A DNA stretch of 64,000 nucleotides from Betaproteobacteria bacterium (GTDB lineage: Bacteria; Pseudomonadota; Gammaproteobacteria; Burkholderiales; Usitatibacteraceae). Below the pieces are notes generated by a model that was not told the origin of the DNA, did no database searches, and was given only the letters and a program-made list of their open reading frames with translations. The stretch spans positions 1-64,000 of the forward strand of contig JADKJR010000013.1 in the NCBI GenBank assembly GCA_016720925.1, written 5' to 3'. Within the stretch, counting starts at the first letter, position 1; every line of letters begins with the position of its first letter. This document shows, piece after piece, positions 10,482-19,064 of the stretch. The position numbers and the translations under genes were made by a program.

Positions 10482-11286
10482 GTGCGAGACAAACTCTTTA
10501 TCCGTCGGCAAAAGGCGCGGCAACGTCCCGAGTCTGCGGCGGAACACTCCGTCAAGCAACTTGGATTTGACAAGTGGTCTTTGCGCGCTTCGCAGACGGC
10601 GACAATCCTGGGCGTACTTACTGCCATCTTTAGCTATTTCTACACTGTCAAGCCAATTTATCGAAAAAGCGCTGCTTGACGAAACAATAGCGAAGAAAAG
10701 AAATCAATTGCGGTCAGTTACTGGTGCGCTTGAAGAAAATTACAAGCAATTAAGATCACTTACGCTTCGCAATTTCTTGTTTAGAGCCTCAGCTGAATGC
10801 GGAGGAATCATTAATTCGAGGGCCCTGAAGGATATTGAAGTGCCCAACGAAAAAAAACCAACCGCTGAAGAGGAATTGCGTTCAGTAGATGTAGCGGCAT
10901 GTATTCGTAAGGTCCATACCGATTACCAATCTCTCTTGACTCCATTGCGAATATCCGATGCGGCTAGACTACGGGCAGAACTCGATGCGCGGAGCGCTAA
11001 GCTAACCAGCAGACGTGAAGTCTTTCTGCAAAAGATTCGCTCACTTCCAGTTGATGCCAGTCGGGATCCATCTATTCTTGAGCCCCCGGGACCGTTTCGA
11101 CAACGCTCGCTTGATTTATTGGCTGAAGCCGCGCGCAAAGTCGGTGCAAAGTATTACCCATCAAAGGAGCAATTGCTGGCAGAAGGTATAGCGCGGACAC
11201 AGCATTCGATTGTTCGCAGCTTTGAAGAAGAAATTAGAGATGAGTTGCAGTCTATCTCTGATGCTTCGTGGAATTTGCCCAACTAG
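10482..11286 (+). CDS. hypothetical membrane-anchored coiled-coil protein (one frameshift)
   Basis: A GTG start after GAGAAGAGAG opens a frame with a basic N-terminus and one membrane helix (ATILGVLTAIFSYFY, about residues 41-55). The frame breaks near 10660 with one extra base and continues as EKALLDETIAKKRNQLRSV. The 200-residue remainder is charged and helix-rich (LRSVTGALEENYKQLRSL; ARLRAELDARSAKLTSRRE), with Cys-containing segments around AECGG and AACIRK. It ends FEEEIRDELQSISDASWNLP before TAG at 11284. I do not recognise the family. It lies 20 bases after ilvD on the same strand, with codon use more A/T-rich than ilvD, which hints at recent acquisition. Confidence 0.55.
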
Positions 11287-11394
11287 CCGCAGCGCTTTCG
11301 CCGCCCACATCCACAAGCCCATGATGGGGACAGGGATAAGCGCCACGCAGCTTAGTAGTCACAACACAAAGCTGCCATGGGAATATTTTCTGTG

Positions 11395-11453
11395 TTAAAG
11401 GTTTCAGCGTGATTTGTTTTCGCGACCGAGAAAAACTAATCACGCTGCCCCTA
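11395..11453. repeat. GGGGTC-type inverted repeat, copy 1
   Basis: TCAGCGTGATTTGTTTTCG at the left and AACTAATCACGCTGCCCC at the right form an imperfect inverted repeat of about 58 bases. Related copies lie at 12278-12345 and 20934-20996. Confidence 0.6.
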
Positions 11454-11718
11454 AATTCTCGCGTACCAACAACCCGTGCGTCGCTAGCCAATCTGGGGCA
11501 GAGGATCTCAGATTTGAATCGTTATGTTCTTCCGAACGGTCACTTTTACCCCAAATTTTCTGAGGAAGCGAATAGTTCGATCTGAACCGTTGAATTGAAT
11601 GATGGGAGATTTGAGATAGGACGTAACAATGGTCTAACAGCGCACGTGTCTCATCAAGCACCGGAATGTTCAATCGTCGCCTCTAATTGCAGAAATGCTT
11701 TTCCAACATCACTTCCTT
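11454..11718. other. intergenic spacer with no supportable gene
   Basis: Between the inverted repeat and the next open frame I see no credible coding sequence or RNA on either strand. The region is A/T-richer than its neighbours. Confidence 0.4.
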
Positions 11719-11721
11719 TGA

Positions 11722-12231
11722 GTTCAACTAGTTTATCTTGTCCACTCCCGCTTTCAGCTTCTTCCAAAGGCAGTTCGAAACACAGAGTTGCAAGTTATTT
11801 GGGCTCGATTCAACATCCAACTTGCGTTGAACGGAGGCGTGTTATTTGCATACCTAAGCCTCATTAAGGACAATGTCGTTTCAAAGTTCGAACCCGCAGC
11901 GCCCGTTTTTGGTTTGATATTGACGATACTCTGCATTCTGGCTGAACGAGCGGGCCGCAGAAATCTTGCGTACTTCGATAGCAAAGTGCGGGCAATTGAG
12001 CAAGCGCTATTCAACAAAGAGGCTGAGCGCAAACTTTGCCCCCTTCAGCACATCCCTCTCTTTCTTCAACGACCAAGCAAACCTATCGCGGACATTGATC
12101 TTTTCATTTTCAGTAGCTTGGTTGTATCTACTGTCGTCTCGAGATCTATTTCCATGGGTCAGTTCAGTAGCAATTTGCTATTTTTGTCTGGTACTTACCT
12201 GGGCACGCGAACATGGTTGGGGCAATCCTGA
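11722..12231 (+). CDS. hypothetical membrane protein resembling RipA-type octameric membrane proteins
   Basis: The frame is open from a stop at 11719-11721, but it has no good ATG; TTG at 11788 (in RNTELQVIWARFN) is the first plausible internal start, so the true start may be lost to a frameshift. The residues ELQVIWARFNIQLALNGGVL, a first membrane helix (VFGLILTILCILAERAG), then a charged stretch with Y-F-D-S-K and two late hydrophobic segments (DLFIFSSLVVSTVVS, NLLFLSGTYLGT) suggest a protein of about 150-165 residues. The E-x-x-W-x-R-x-N-I N-terminal pattern recalls RipA-like small membrane proteins; this is from memory and tentative. It is followed at once by an inverted repeat. Confidence 0.45.
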   Translation, partial: VQLVYLVHSRFQLLPKAVRNTELQVIWARFNIQLALNGGVLFAYLSLIKDNVVSKFEPAAPVFGLILTILCILAERAGRRNLAYFDSKVRAIEQALFNKEAERKLCPLQHIPLFLQRPSKPIADIDLFIFSSLVVSTVVSRSISMGQFSSNLLFLSGTYLGTRTWLGQS

Positions 12232-12277
12232 GCTTGACAGAATTTATTCGCCGCAGATAAAGCATAATAAATAATAA

Positions 12278-12345
12278 ATGGGGTCAGACTGAATTAAAGG
12301 GGTAGCGTCAATTGTTTTTCGAGTCAATTGACGCTGACCCCTGAC
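12278..12345. repeat. GGGGTC-type inverted repeat, copy 2
   Basis: GGGGTAGCGTCAATTGTTTT is mirrored by GTCAATTGACGCTGACCCC, preceded by AATAAATGGGGTCAGACTGA. It has the same layout as the copies at 11395 and 20934, with a different central stem sequence (GTCAATTG instead of GTGATTTG). Confidence 0.7.
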
Positions 12346-12433
12346 TGGGCAGCAGCTTCCGGCAAGACCGTTCAGCAGGATGAACGTGGTGCCTTCACAC
12401 GACACCGCCGTCACCACTGCGCTGGCGCCTTCT

Positions 12434-15400
12434 CTAGGGAAAGCCCGCCACATCGACCGCCGACGCGCTGGCCGTCGTCGTGCCATTGCCGAGTTGTCCC
12501 TGGAAATTCTGGCCCCAGCATTTCACACCACGGCTCGCGGTGCGCGCGCAGGCGTGAGCGAAGCCCGCGGCAATCCCCGTCACGCCGCTCGCCAACCCGC
12601 TGACGTCGGCAGGTACGGTGCTATTGGTTGATGAACCGCACATCACACCGCCGGTGGTGGTCAATGCGCAGAGCTGGCTGCCGCCGACCGCAATCGCCAC
12701 TACGCCACTGGCAAAACCCCCGGCGTTGTAAGGCGGCGACGGCGCGAGGCCGCTCAGATCCCAGCATTTGATCGCACCAGCGGTCGTGACGCCGCAAGTG
12801 GGGGTTGAAAAACCATCGGCGGCAATGGACGTGATGCTGGATCCCAGCGCGCCGACAGTGACCGGCACGGTCTGATACTGGTCCTTGAAATCCGGCGCCG
12901 GGCCCTCGAAGCCGAGCGCATAACCCCAGCATCTGACGCTGCCGCTAGTCACCAGCACGCAACTTTGGCGGCTGCCGGCCGACAGCGCAGTGACGCCACC
13001 CGACAGCGCGCTGGAGTTGGGCGTCAGCTTGTCGACATACGTTCCATCCGCCAACGCTCCACCGGAGTTGCTGCCCCAGCATTTCACGGCACCGGCGCTG
13101 GTCAAGGCGCAGGTCGCACTACTGGCAGCCGAGATCGCGGCAATACCGCTGGTGAGCCCGACAACATCGGTCGGCACATTCCGGCTGATTCTGGTGCCGT
13201 CGCCGAGCATGCCGTTGAAGTTCGCACCCCAGCATTTCACGCTGCCGTCCGCCATCACCGCGCAGGTATGGTCGGGGCCGGCCGCGACGGCGGTGACGCC
13301 ACTGCTCAACCCGAGCACATCGACCGGCGCGTTCCTGCTGATGTTGGTGCCGTCGCCAAGCTGGCCGGAAGTGTTGTCGCCCCAGCATTTGACGCCCCGG
13401 CTTGCCGTCAGGGCACAGGTGTGTCCACGTCCGGCTGTCAGATCGCCGCGTACCTCCACGCCGGCCGATCCCACCTCCAGCGCCAGCAAATCCAGCGGCA
13501 GCAGCGTCGTCACCACGAAGGCCGAGAACTGCGACGCCGTTCCCGCATTCGGCGCGGTGAAGGCGATGTTGAACACCGTCTGCCCTGGTGCCGCATCCAG
13601 GCTGCCGACCACCGTCGGCGAGCCGGTTTGATCGCGCACCAGCTGGATTTTCTTCACGTTGTACGGCCCGATGACGGGCAGGAAGTCCACCGTGGCCGGA
13701 TCGAGCTTGACGGTGAAGTTGACCGTATCGCCGGTGACAAAGGTGTCTTTGTCCGCCACTACCGCACCGGTCGCCAATGCGCCGGGCGATTTGGCGATGT
13801 CGGTGGTGATCGCCAGTTCCACCGCATTGATGCTGAACAGGCCGAACAACCGCAGCGCTTCGCTCAGATTCGAGCCGGCTGTGACGCCGGCCTTGAGTTG
13901 CAGCTTGTAATCGGATTTGTAGAGCGGGTCGGCGAGCTGACTTTCCTTGAGCGCAAAGCTGCCCAGCAGATCGGCAGATGCCTTGATCTTGATGAAGTTG
14001 AAGCGCAGCGATTTGAAGAACGGGTTGCCGACCGAGGCATCGACAAAGCCAAACGCGGAAAACTTGGGTTCGAGCCGGACATCGCCGATCGATGGCGCGT
14101 TCAGTGTCGGGGTGAACTTCGGCGGCGCGATGTCCAGGCCGGTTTCAAAATTGCAGTCAAAGCCGCCGCCCACGCAGGAGAAGCCCGCCTTGGCATCGGC
14201 AATGAGTTCAACCTTGCTGCCGATACCCATGGTCGCCAGCGTGATCTTGCCGCCGGCCTCGATGCCGACGCCGACCGGCACCAGGCCGCCGATGATCAGT
14301 GCAAACGGCCCGCCGACCGGCACCCGGAATATGAACAGGTCGGCCTTGCATTCGACCTTGCCTTCGAATGCCGCGACGACGTTGACACCGCCTTCGACCT
14401 TGACCGTGGGCTTGGCGCGGACAATGAAGCGCTCGACTCCTTGCGCGCCGGCGGCGTTGTATTTGAAGTCGAGCGTGGGGTTGATGCTGACGCTGAACAG
14501 TGGCGGCGCGCTCAGCACGATCGGCAATGGCGCACCGGGACCGCTGCCGGTGATGGTGGTTTCACAATTGGTGAACGGCGGCAGCGCGCTGGTGCCGACC
14601 GGCCCGTCGCGGCTGATGCCCTTGTCGGCCGGGCCCTTCAGCGTCGTGTTTGGCAGTGCAGCCGCTTTGCTGGCAGCCGCTGCAACGGCGGCACCGGACT
14701 TGGGCGTGAAGGTGTAGGTGTCGCCGGTGCGCACGACATCGTAAGCCGCGGCGAGATCGCCGGGAATCGTGACCGGCGCATTCCTCATTTCGATGGTCTC
14801 GTCGATGTCCAGCGTCGGAAACATGTCGCGCAACGTCACCAGGCCCAGCGTGACCACCGCCGGGTTGCTGCCATCGACCTGAAGCACCCGCCCGGCAACA
14901 ATTTTCGATCCGGTATTGATCAGCAGCGAGCCGACCGCAGGGGGCGTACCAGCCAGCGTCACTTTGTAGGTATTGCTGAAACTGGGCGCGGCAACGGCAT
15001 TGGTTTCAACCGGTTCGCCCACGATCTGCTCATCGTCGAGCAGGATCGCACCGGATGCCGGCACGGTGGCCACCGCCAGCAGCGGTGCCGAGCTGACGCC
15101 ACCGGCGGTGGCAACGATCTGCGTCACACCATTCAGCGACGACGCCGTCGCCAGTCCGTTGCTATCGACCGCGATATTGGCGGCGCGGCTGGAACTCCAG
15201 GACACCGGCACATTGAGGCGCCGCCCCAGCGCATCGGTGACCTTCGCTACCAATTGCCTGCTGGCGCCTACCTGGCTCAACAGCAGGCCGCTTTGTTCAA
15301 TCGCCACGTTCGCGATCGACGGCGCGACGATTGCTGTGAACGGGACATTGGCCGCGCTGCGTGCCTTGATCGCCGCAATATCGGCGGCCGTGACCACACC

Positions 15401-17332
15401 GGAGGCATTGATGTCGTAACGCACGCTGTTGTCGTCAATGACGTGGCCGGATCGCGACTTTGCGACCGCGATATCGGCCGCGTTGACGCTGCGGCTGGCA
15501 TTGGCGTCGCCACGCAGCAGGCCGAGCGATACGTTGGCATCGACCGGGATGCCGTTGATGCTGGCAAAGGCGATATGCACGCGCTTGTTGTCGGCAACGG
15601 GTGCCAGCATGATCGTGATTTCATTGCCGGCGAATCCAACCGTGGCATCGAGAATCACCGAGGATTCATCACTCACCGTGACGGGACCGACCGCCGTCAC
15701 CGCTGCGCTGAACTGGAATACGAGGCTGGTTCCTCCCAGCTGCGCACGTGGCTCCACGCTCACCGCGCCATCGATGGTCGCCGTGGTATCGATGGGCAAA
15801 TCCTTCAATCCGGCAGCGCCGTGATTCTTGCGCGACTGCACAGCCAGCAGCGCCAGCGGCTGCCCCGCCGGGATGATCGCGATATTCCGCGTCACCTGCG
15901 GTGCCGGCAGGAAGCCGGCGGCGCCGGCCTGATTGGCGGCAATCACGCAATTGCCGCTGGCAACGCCGGTGACCGTGGCGCCGTTGCTGCCGGCGACGCT
16001 GCAGGTGGCTGGCGTGACCGACGTAAAGGTGACCGGATTGCCCGATCCGCCGCCGGTGGCCGTGACTGTGCCGCTGCTGCCGACCGCGATCACCGGCGCC
16101 GGGCCGAAGGTGATGGACTGCGCAACCGGAATCGGCGCGAAGGCGGCCGTGACCGCCTGGTTGCCGTTCATCGTGACGCTGCAGGCGCCGGTGCCGCTGC
16201 ATGCTCCGCTCCAGCCGGCGAAGGTGACGTCACCCGCGGGTGTGGCCGACAGGGTGACCATGCTGCCCGACGCAAAGCTCGCGGAACAAGTCGCGCCGCA
16301 ATCGATGCCCGCGGGACTGCTGGCCACCAAACTGGCGGCGCTGCCGGTCTTGTTCACGGTCAGCACCGGCGACGGCGGCGGACTGGGGGCAATAAACGGG
16401 CTGAGTGACTGCGCGTTGTTACCCACAGGCACCGTGGCCGTGACGGCGTTGCCAGCGGTGCTGATCACCGAAACCGTGCGGGTGCAATTGTTGATGACAT
16501 ACACCGATGCGCCATCGGCCGTGACCGCAACGCCGTTCGGACACTCGCCCACCGGCACCGTCGCACTGATGGTCTTTGAAGCGGCGCTGATCACCGAAAC
16601 GCTATTCCCCAAATAATTCGTGACGTAAACCCGGGCGCCGTCGGGCGAGACCGCGACGGCGTACGGTATGCCTAAACCCGCGTCGCTGATGGTATCGGTC
16701 ACGGCATTGGCAGCCGTGCTGATCACCGACACGCTGCCGCCATTCGAGTTGGCGACATAAACACTGGCTCCGTCCGGTGTGACCGCCACACCGACTGGCG
16801 CGGCCGCCACCGGTATGGTTGCGACCACCGTGTTGCTACCCGTGTCGATCACCGAAACGCTGTTGCTGTTGTTGTTCGCTATATAGACTTTTGTCCCATC
16901 CGGCGTGACCGCCGCGCCCTGCGGGAGAATTCCAACCGGCACGGTGGCCACGACGGTATTGGTACTCGTGCTGATGACGGAAACGTCGTTGCTGCTGGCA
17001 TTGGCCGCGTAAATACGCGAGCCATCCGGCGTGACCGTCAATCCGGTCGGGTTGGTTCCCGCCGCAATGGTAGCGATCACGGTGTTGGTCGCGGTGTTAA
17101 GCACCAGCACGTTGTTGCCCATGCCGACGTAGGCGCGTGAACCATCGGGTGCAAACGTCACCGCGACCGGGAAGGACGCGACAGACACGGTGGCCGTCAC
17201 GCTGTTGGTCTGGATGTCAATGATGGACAGCGTTTTCGAGTTCGCGTTGGGGATGTATGCGAACGGCGCCGCGGAAACCGTCGATCCGACAAGAGCAGCG
17301 ACCGCCAGCCCGCACGCCGACAAGATGCGCAT
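12434..17332 (-). CDS. exported multidomain protein: YVTN beta-propeller, InlB-like, dockerin-like module, Ig-like, RCC1 repeats
   Basis: A 1632-residue secreted or surface protein. I chose ATG at 17332 because it begins a good signal peptide (MRILSACGLAVAALVGSTVSA); the frame itself is open 87 codons further upstream. In order: seven YVTN-type blades (about residues 23-300; PDGSRIYAANASSNDVSVIS style), an InlB-B-like domain (about 310-395; GAGWSG/C-type VTFAGWSGACSG), a cohesin-like stretch, and a dockerin-like pair of calcium loops, GDANASRSVNAADIAVAKSR and DINASGVVTAADIAAIKARS (about 590-660). A Big2-type Ig domain comes next (about 665-750), then some 550 residues of unrecognised beta-rich sequence, and finally seven RCC1-type repeats (about 1340-1632; HTCALTASRGVKCWGDN pattern, with paired cysteines). 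The C-terminus ends inside the RCC1 repeats with no sorting signal. The 3' part of the antisense strand is also open, but only as a shadow. Function is unknown; adhesion or carbohydrate/protein binding is inferred. Confidence 0.85.
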   Translation of the reverse strand: MRILSACGLAVAALVGSTVSAAPFAYIPNANSKTLSIIDIQTNSVTATVSVASFPVAVTFAPDGSRAYVGMGNNVLVLNTATNTVIATIAAGTNPTGLTVTPDGSRIYAANASSNDVSVISTSTNTVVATVPVGILPQGAAVTPDGTKVYIANNNSNSVSVIDTGSNTVVATIPVAAAPVGVAVTPDGASVYVANSNGGSVSVISTAANAVTDTISDAGLGIPYAVAVSPDGARVYVTNYLGNSVSVISAASKTISATVPVGECPNGVAVTADGASVYVINNCTRTVSVISTAGNAVTATVPVGNNAQSLSPFIAPSPPPSPVLTVNKTGSAASLVASSPAGIDCGATCSASFASGSMVTLSATPAGDVTFAGWSGACSGTGACSVTMNGNQAVTAAFAPIPVAQSITFGPAPVIAVGSSGTVTATGGGSGNPVTFTSVTPATCSVAGSNGATVTGVASGNCVIAANQAGAAGFLPAPQVTRNIAIIPAGQPLALLAVQSRKNHGAAGLKDLPIDTTATIDGAVSVEPRAQLGGTSLVFQFSAAVTAVGPVTVSDESSVILDATVGFAGNEITIMLAPVADNKRVHIAFASINGIPVDANVSLGLLRGDANASRSVNAADIAVAKSRSGHVIDDNSVRYDINASGVVTAADIAAIKARSAANVPFTAIVAPSIANVAIEQSGLLLSQVGASRQLVAKVTDALGRRLNVPVSWSSSRAANIAVDSNGLATASSLNGVTQIVATAGGVSSAPLLAVATVPASGAILLDDEQIVGEPVETNAVAAPSFSNTYKVTLAGTPPAVGSLLINTGSKIVAGRVLQVDGSNPAVVTLGLVTLRDMFPTLDIDETIEMRNAPVTIPGDLAAAYDVVRTGDTYTFTPKSGAAVAAAASKAAALPNTTLKGPADKGISRDGPVGTSALPPFTNCETTITGSGPGAPLPIVLSAPPLFSVSINPTLDFKYNAAGAQGVERFIVRAKPTVKVEGGVNVVAAFEGKVECKADLFIFRVPVGGPFALIIGGLVPVGVGIEAGGKITLATMGIGSKVELIADAKAGFSCVGGGFDCNFETGLDIAPPKFTPTLNAPSIGDVRLEPKFSAFGFVDASVGNPFFKSLRFNFIKIKASADLLGSFALKESQLADPLYKSDYKLQLKAGVTAGSNLSEALRLFGLFSINAVELAITTDIAKSPGALATGAVVADKDTFVTGDTVNFTVKLDPATVDFLPVIGPYNVKKIQLVRDQTGSPTVVGSLDAAPGQTVFNIAFTAPNAGTASQFSAFVVTTLLPLDLLALEVGSAGVEVRGDLTAGRGHTCALTASRGVKCWGDNTSGQLGDGTNISRNAPVDVLGLSSGVTAVAAGPDHTCAVMADGSVKCWGANFNGMLGDGTRISRNVPTDVVGLTSGIAAISAASSATCALTSAGAVKCWGSNSGGALADGTYVDKLTPNSSALSGGVTALSAGSRQSCVLVTSGSVRCWGYALGFEGPAPDFKDQYQTVPVTVGALGSSITSIAADGFSTPTCGVTTAGAIKCWDLSGLAPSPPYNAGGFASGVVAIAVGGSQLCALTTTGGVMCGSSTNSTVPADVSGLASGVTGIAAGFAHACARTASRGVKCWGQNFQGQLGNGTTTASASAVDVAGFP

Positions 17333-17379
17333 GCCCCTCGATGGAAATCCAGCGGCCCACCTTGGGCAGCGCAAGGTAA

Positions 17380-17442
17380 AAGTCAAGCACTGGCGCGCCT
17401 TCCAGGCCATTTTCGGCCAGGAAGGCGCGCCAGTGATAGAGT
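17380..17442. repeat. dispersed palindromic repeat, copy 2 (best stem)
   Basis: CAAGCACTGGCGCGCCTTCC at the left pairs with GGAAGGCGCGCCAGTGATAG at the right, around a GGCCATTTTCGGCC centre. This is the most complete palindrome of the family and lies just upstream of the large propeller gene. Confidence 0.75.
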
Positions 17443-17626
17443 TTATTGCTCCAATGTTCACATTGCCACCTGTTGCCGTTGCGATACCACCCATACGGAA
17501 TAACCAGGGGGAACCAGACATGCGGGCCGGCAAAAGGTCAGCGTGGCAGCACAACCCCGGGGCGTCACGCAGCGGCAGTGGACCCGCCGGCATGCCGCGG
17601 CACCTCCAAGCTAATGGGTGATCCCT

Positions 17627-17926
17627 TTATTTCTCCACCCGATTCGCCTTCTCTGCATCCTGATCGCCACCGGGACGGTTGGCATGGTGCGGCGCGGTCC
17701 GGTAGTGCTCGGCCAACACATATTTGCCCCAGTCCCCCTTGAACTCACGCCACACGTTATGGATGTGATTGGCGTTGTTCCGGGTGTTGTCGTACTCGAT
17801 CAGGAAAGCGGAGCCCAGAATCCGGTAGTAATGGCCCTGCCCCTTTTCGCGACCGCCCATCCAGGCAAACTTGATGTTCGCCAGGTCTGTCCTAAATCTA
17901 TCGAATCTATAGGGCCAGGCTTGCAT
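17627..17926 (-). pseudogene. C-terminal remnant of a DUF3500-family protein
   Basis: The frame reads YYRILGSAFLIEYDNTRNNA then NHIHNVWREFKGDWGKYVLA and EHYRTAPHH, which matches the C-terminus of DUF3500 proteins (normally about 350-400 residues, exported, function unknown). The first 15 or so residues upstream (MQAWPYRFDRF) do not fit and no further family sequence precedes them, so the 5' three quarters are deleted. The stop is at 17627. It is a true truncation, not a frameshift, flanked by a palindromic repeat and by the Bug-sulfatase operon. Confidence 0.7.
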
Positions 17927-18048
17927 GTTTTCGTGGCCTGAAATTATCGATCCGGCTCCTTTTAACCGCGAGCCTATCTATTTTTTTGGCATGCCCTTAC
18001 CTTTCTTACCTTCTATACTTCGGTTGTGCATAGCCCACGAGAAAGAAT

Positions 18049-19029
18049 ATGAATCCACATTCCCACCGCATTTCGATTGCCCTCGCTACCGCGTTGGTTC
18101 TACTGGCGGTCAGCGCCCCCGCTTACGCGAGTTGGCCAAGCGACCAGCCAATCAAGATCATCGTGCCGCAGGCTGCCGGAGGCACCAACGACACGGTGGC
18201 TCGGTTGATTGGCGTCGAACTCGGCAAGCTGCTGAAGCAGACGGTGATCGTTGACAATCGTCCCGGTGCGGCAGGCGCCATCGGCATGCAGGCCGTGGCA
18301 GAAGCCAAGCCAGATGGCTACACGCTGGGCCTGGCATCGGACTCGGCAGCGCTGATGGACGTCACGCGGCCGAACCTGACCTGGAAGTTCAAACGTGATC
18401 TGCAAGGCGTGGGCATGATTGGTGACCAGCCAATTTGTGTCGCCGTTTCCGCCAAATCGACCTTCATGTCTTTTGCTGACGTCCTCAAGGCCGCCAGGGA
18501 CAAACCTGGCAGCGTGGCCTACGGTACTTCCGGCGTTGGCACATCCCAGCACGTCGTGGGCGAATGGCTTGCCAAGCTTGCCGGCGTTCAGCTATTGCAC
18601 ATTCCGTACAAGGGAGGCGGACAGGCCACCACCGACATCGTTGGCGGCCAGGTTCCGCTGGCGGTACTTGGGTTGGCACCGATGTTGGCGCAGGCAAAGG
18701 CGGGCACCGTTCGCATCGTGGCCGTTACCTCACCAAAGCGCGCAGGCGCGATCCCCACCGTGCCAACCACGACCGATCTTGGTTATGCACAGATTGCTTT
18801 GACACAGTGGGCCGGGGTGGTCGCCCCCGCGGGGACGCCTGAGGCCATCGTCAAGCAACTCTCGGAGGCGATCTTCAAAGTCGTTTCACGGCAGGAGGTT
18901 CAACAGAAATTGTCTGATGTCGGCATTGACCCGAAGCCACTTGGCCATCAGCAGTTCGACAAGTTTCTGAAGACCAACGTGGATACCTGGGCCCGCGTCG
19001 TGCCTAGCCTCGACCTTAAACTGGAGTGA
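18049..19029 (+). CDS. Bug-type tripartite tricarboxylate transporter receptor
   Basis: Intact 326-residue periplasmic receptor. The signal peptide (ALATALVLLAVSAPAYA, cut near residue 27) is followed by WPSDQPIKIIVPQAAGGTND, VDNRPGAAGAIGMQAVAEAK and PDGYTLGLAS, the ligand-pocket blocks of the Bug/TctC family. The C-terminal VVAPAGTPEAIVKQLSEAIF block is also normal. No TctA or TctB membrane partner lies nearby, which is usual for the expanded Bug set of Burkholderiales. The next gene, a sulfatase, begins 35 bases downstream on the same strand, so the ligand may be a sulfated or desulfated organic acid; that link is inference. Confidence 0.92.
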   Translation: MNPHSHRISIALATALVLLAVSAPAYASWPSDQPIKIIVPQAAGGTNDTVARLIGVELGKLLKQTVIVDNRPGAAGAIGMQAVAEAKPDGYTLGLASDSAALMDVTRPNLTWKFKRDLQGVGMIGDQPICVAVSAKSTFMSFADVLKAARDKPGSVAYGTSGVGTSQHVVGEWLAKLAGVQLLHIPYKGGGQATTDIVGGQVPLAVLGLAPMLAQAKAGTVRIVAVTSPKRAGAIPTVPTTTDLGYAQIALTQWAGVVAPAGTPEAIVKQLSEAIFKVVSRQEVQQKLSDVGIDPKPLGHQQFDKFLKTNVDTWARVVPSLDLKLE

Positions 19030-19064
19030 TACGGCACTTCGGAGCGTCTGATCAAAGGGATAGC

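Noticed and set aside
12965..16408. A 1147-codon plus-strand open frame antisense to the propeller protein
   Set aside because: It mirrors the repeats of the minus-strand gene, is full of Arg/Gly/Asp typical of GC-rich antisense, and has no domain or ribosome site. The minus strand has clear domains and a signal peptide.
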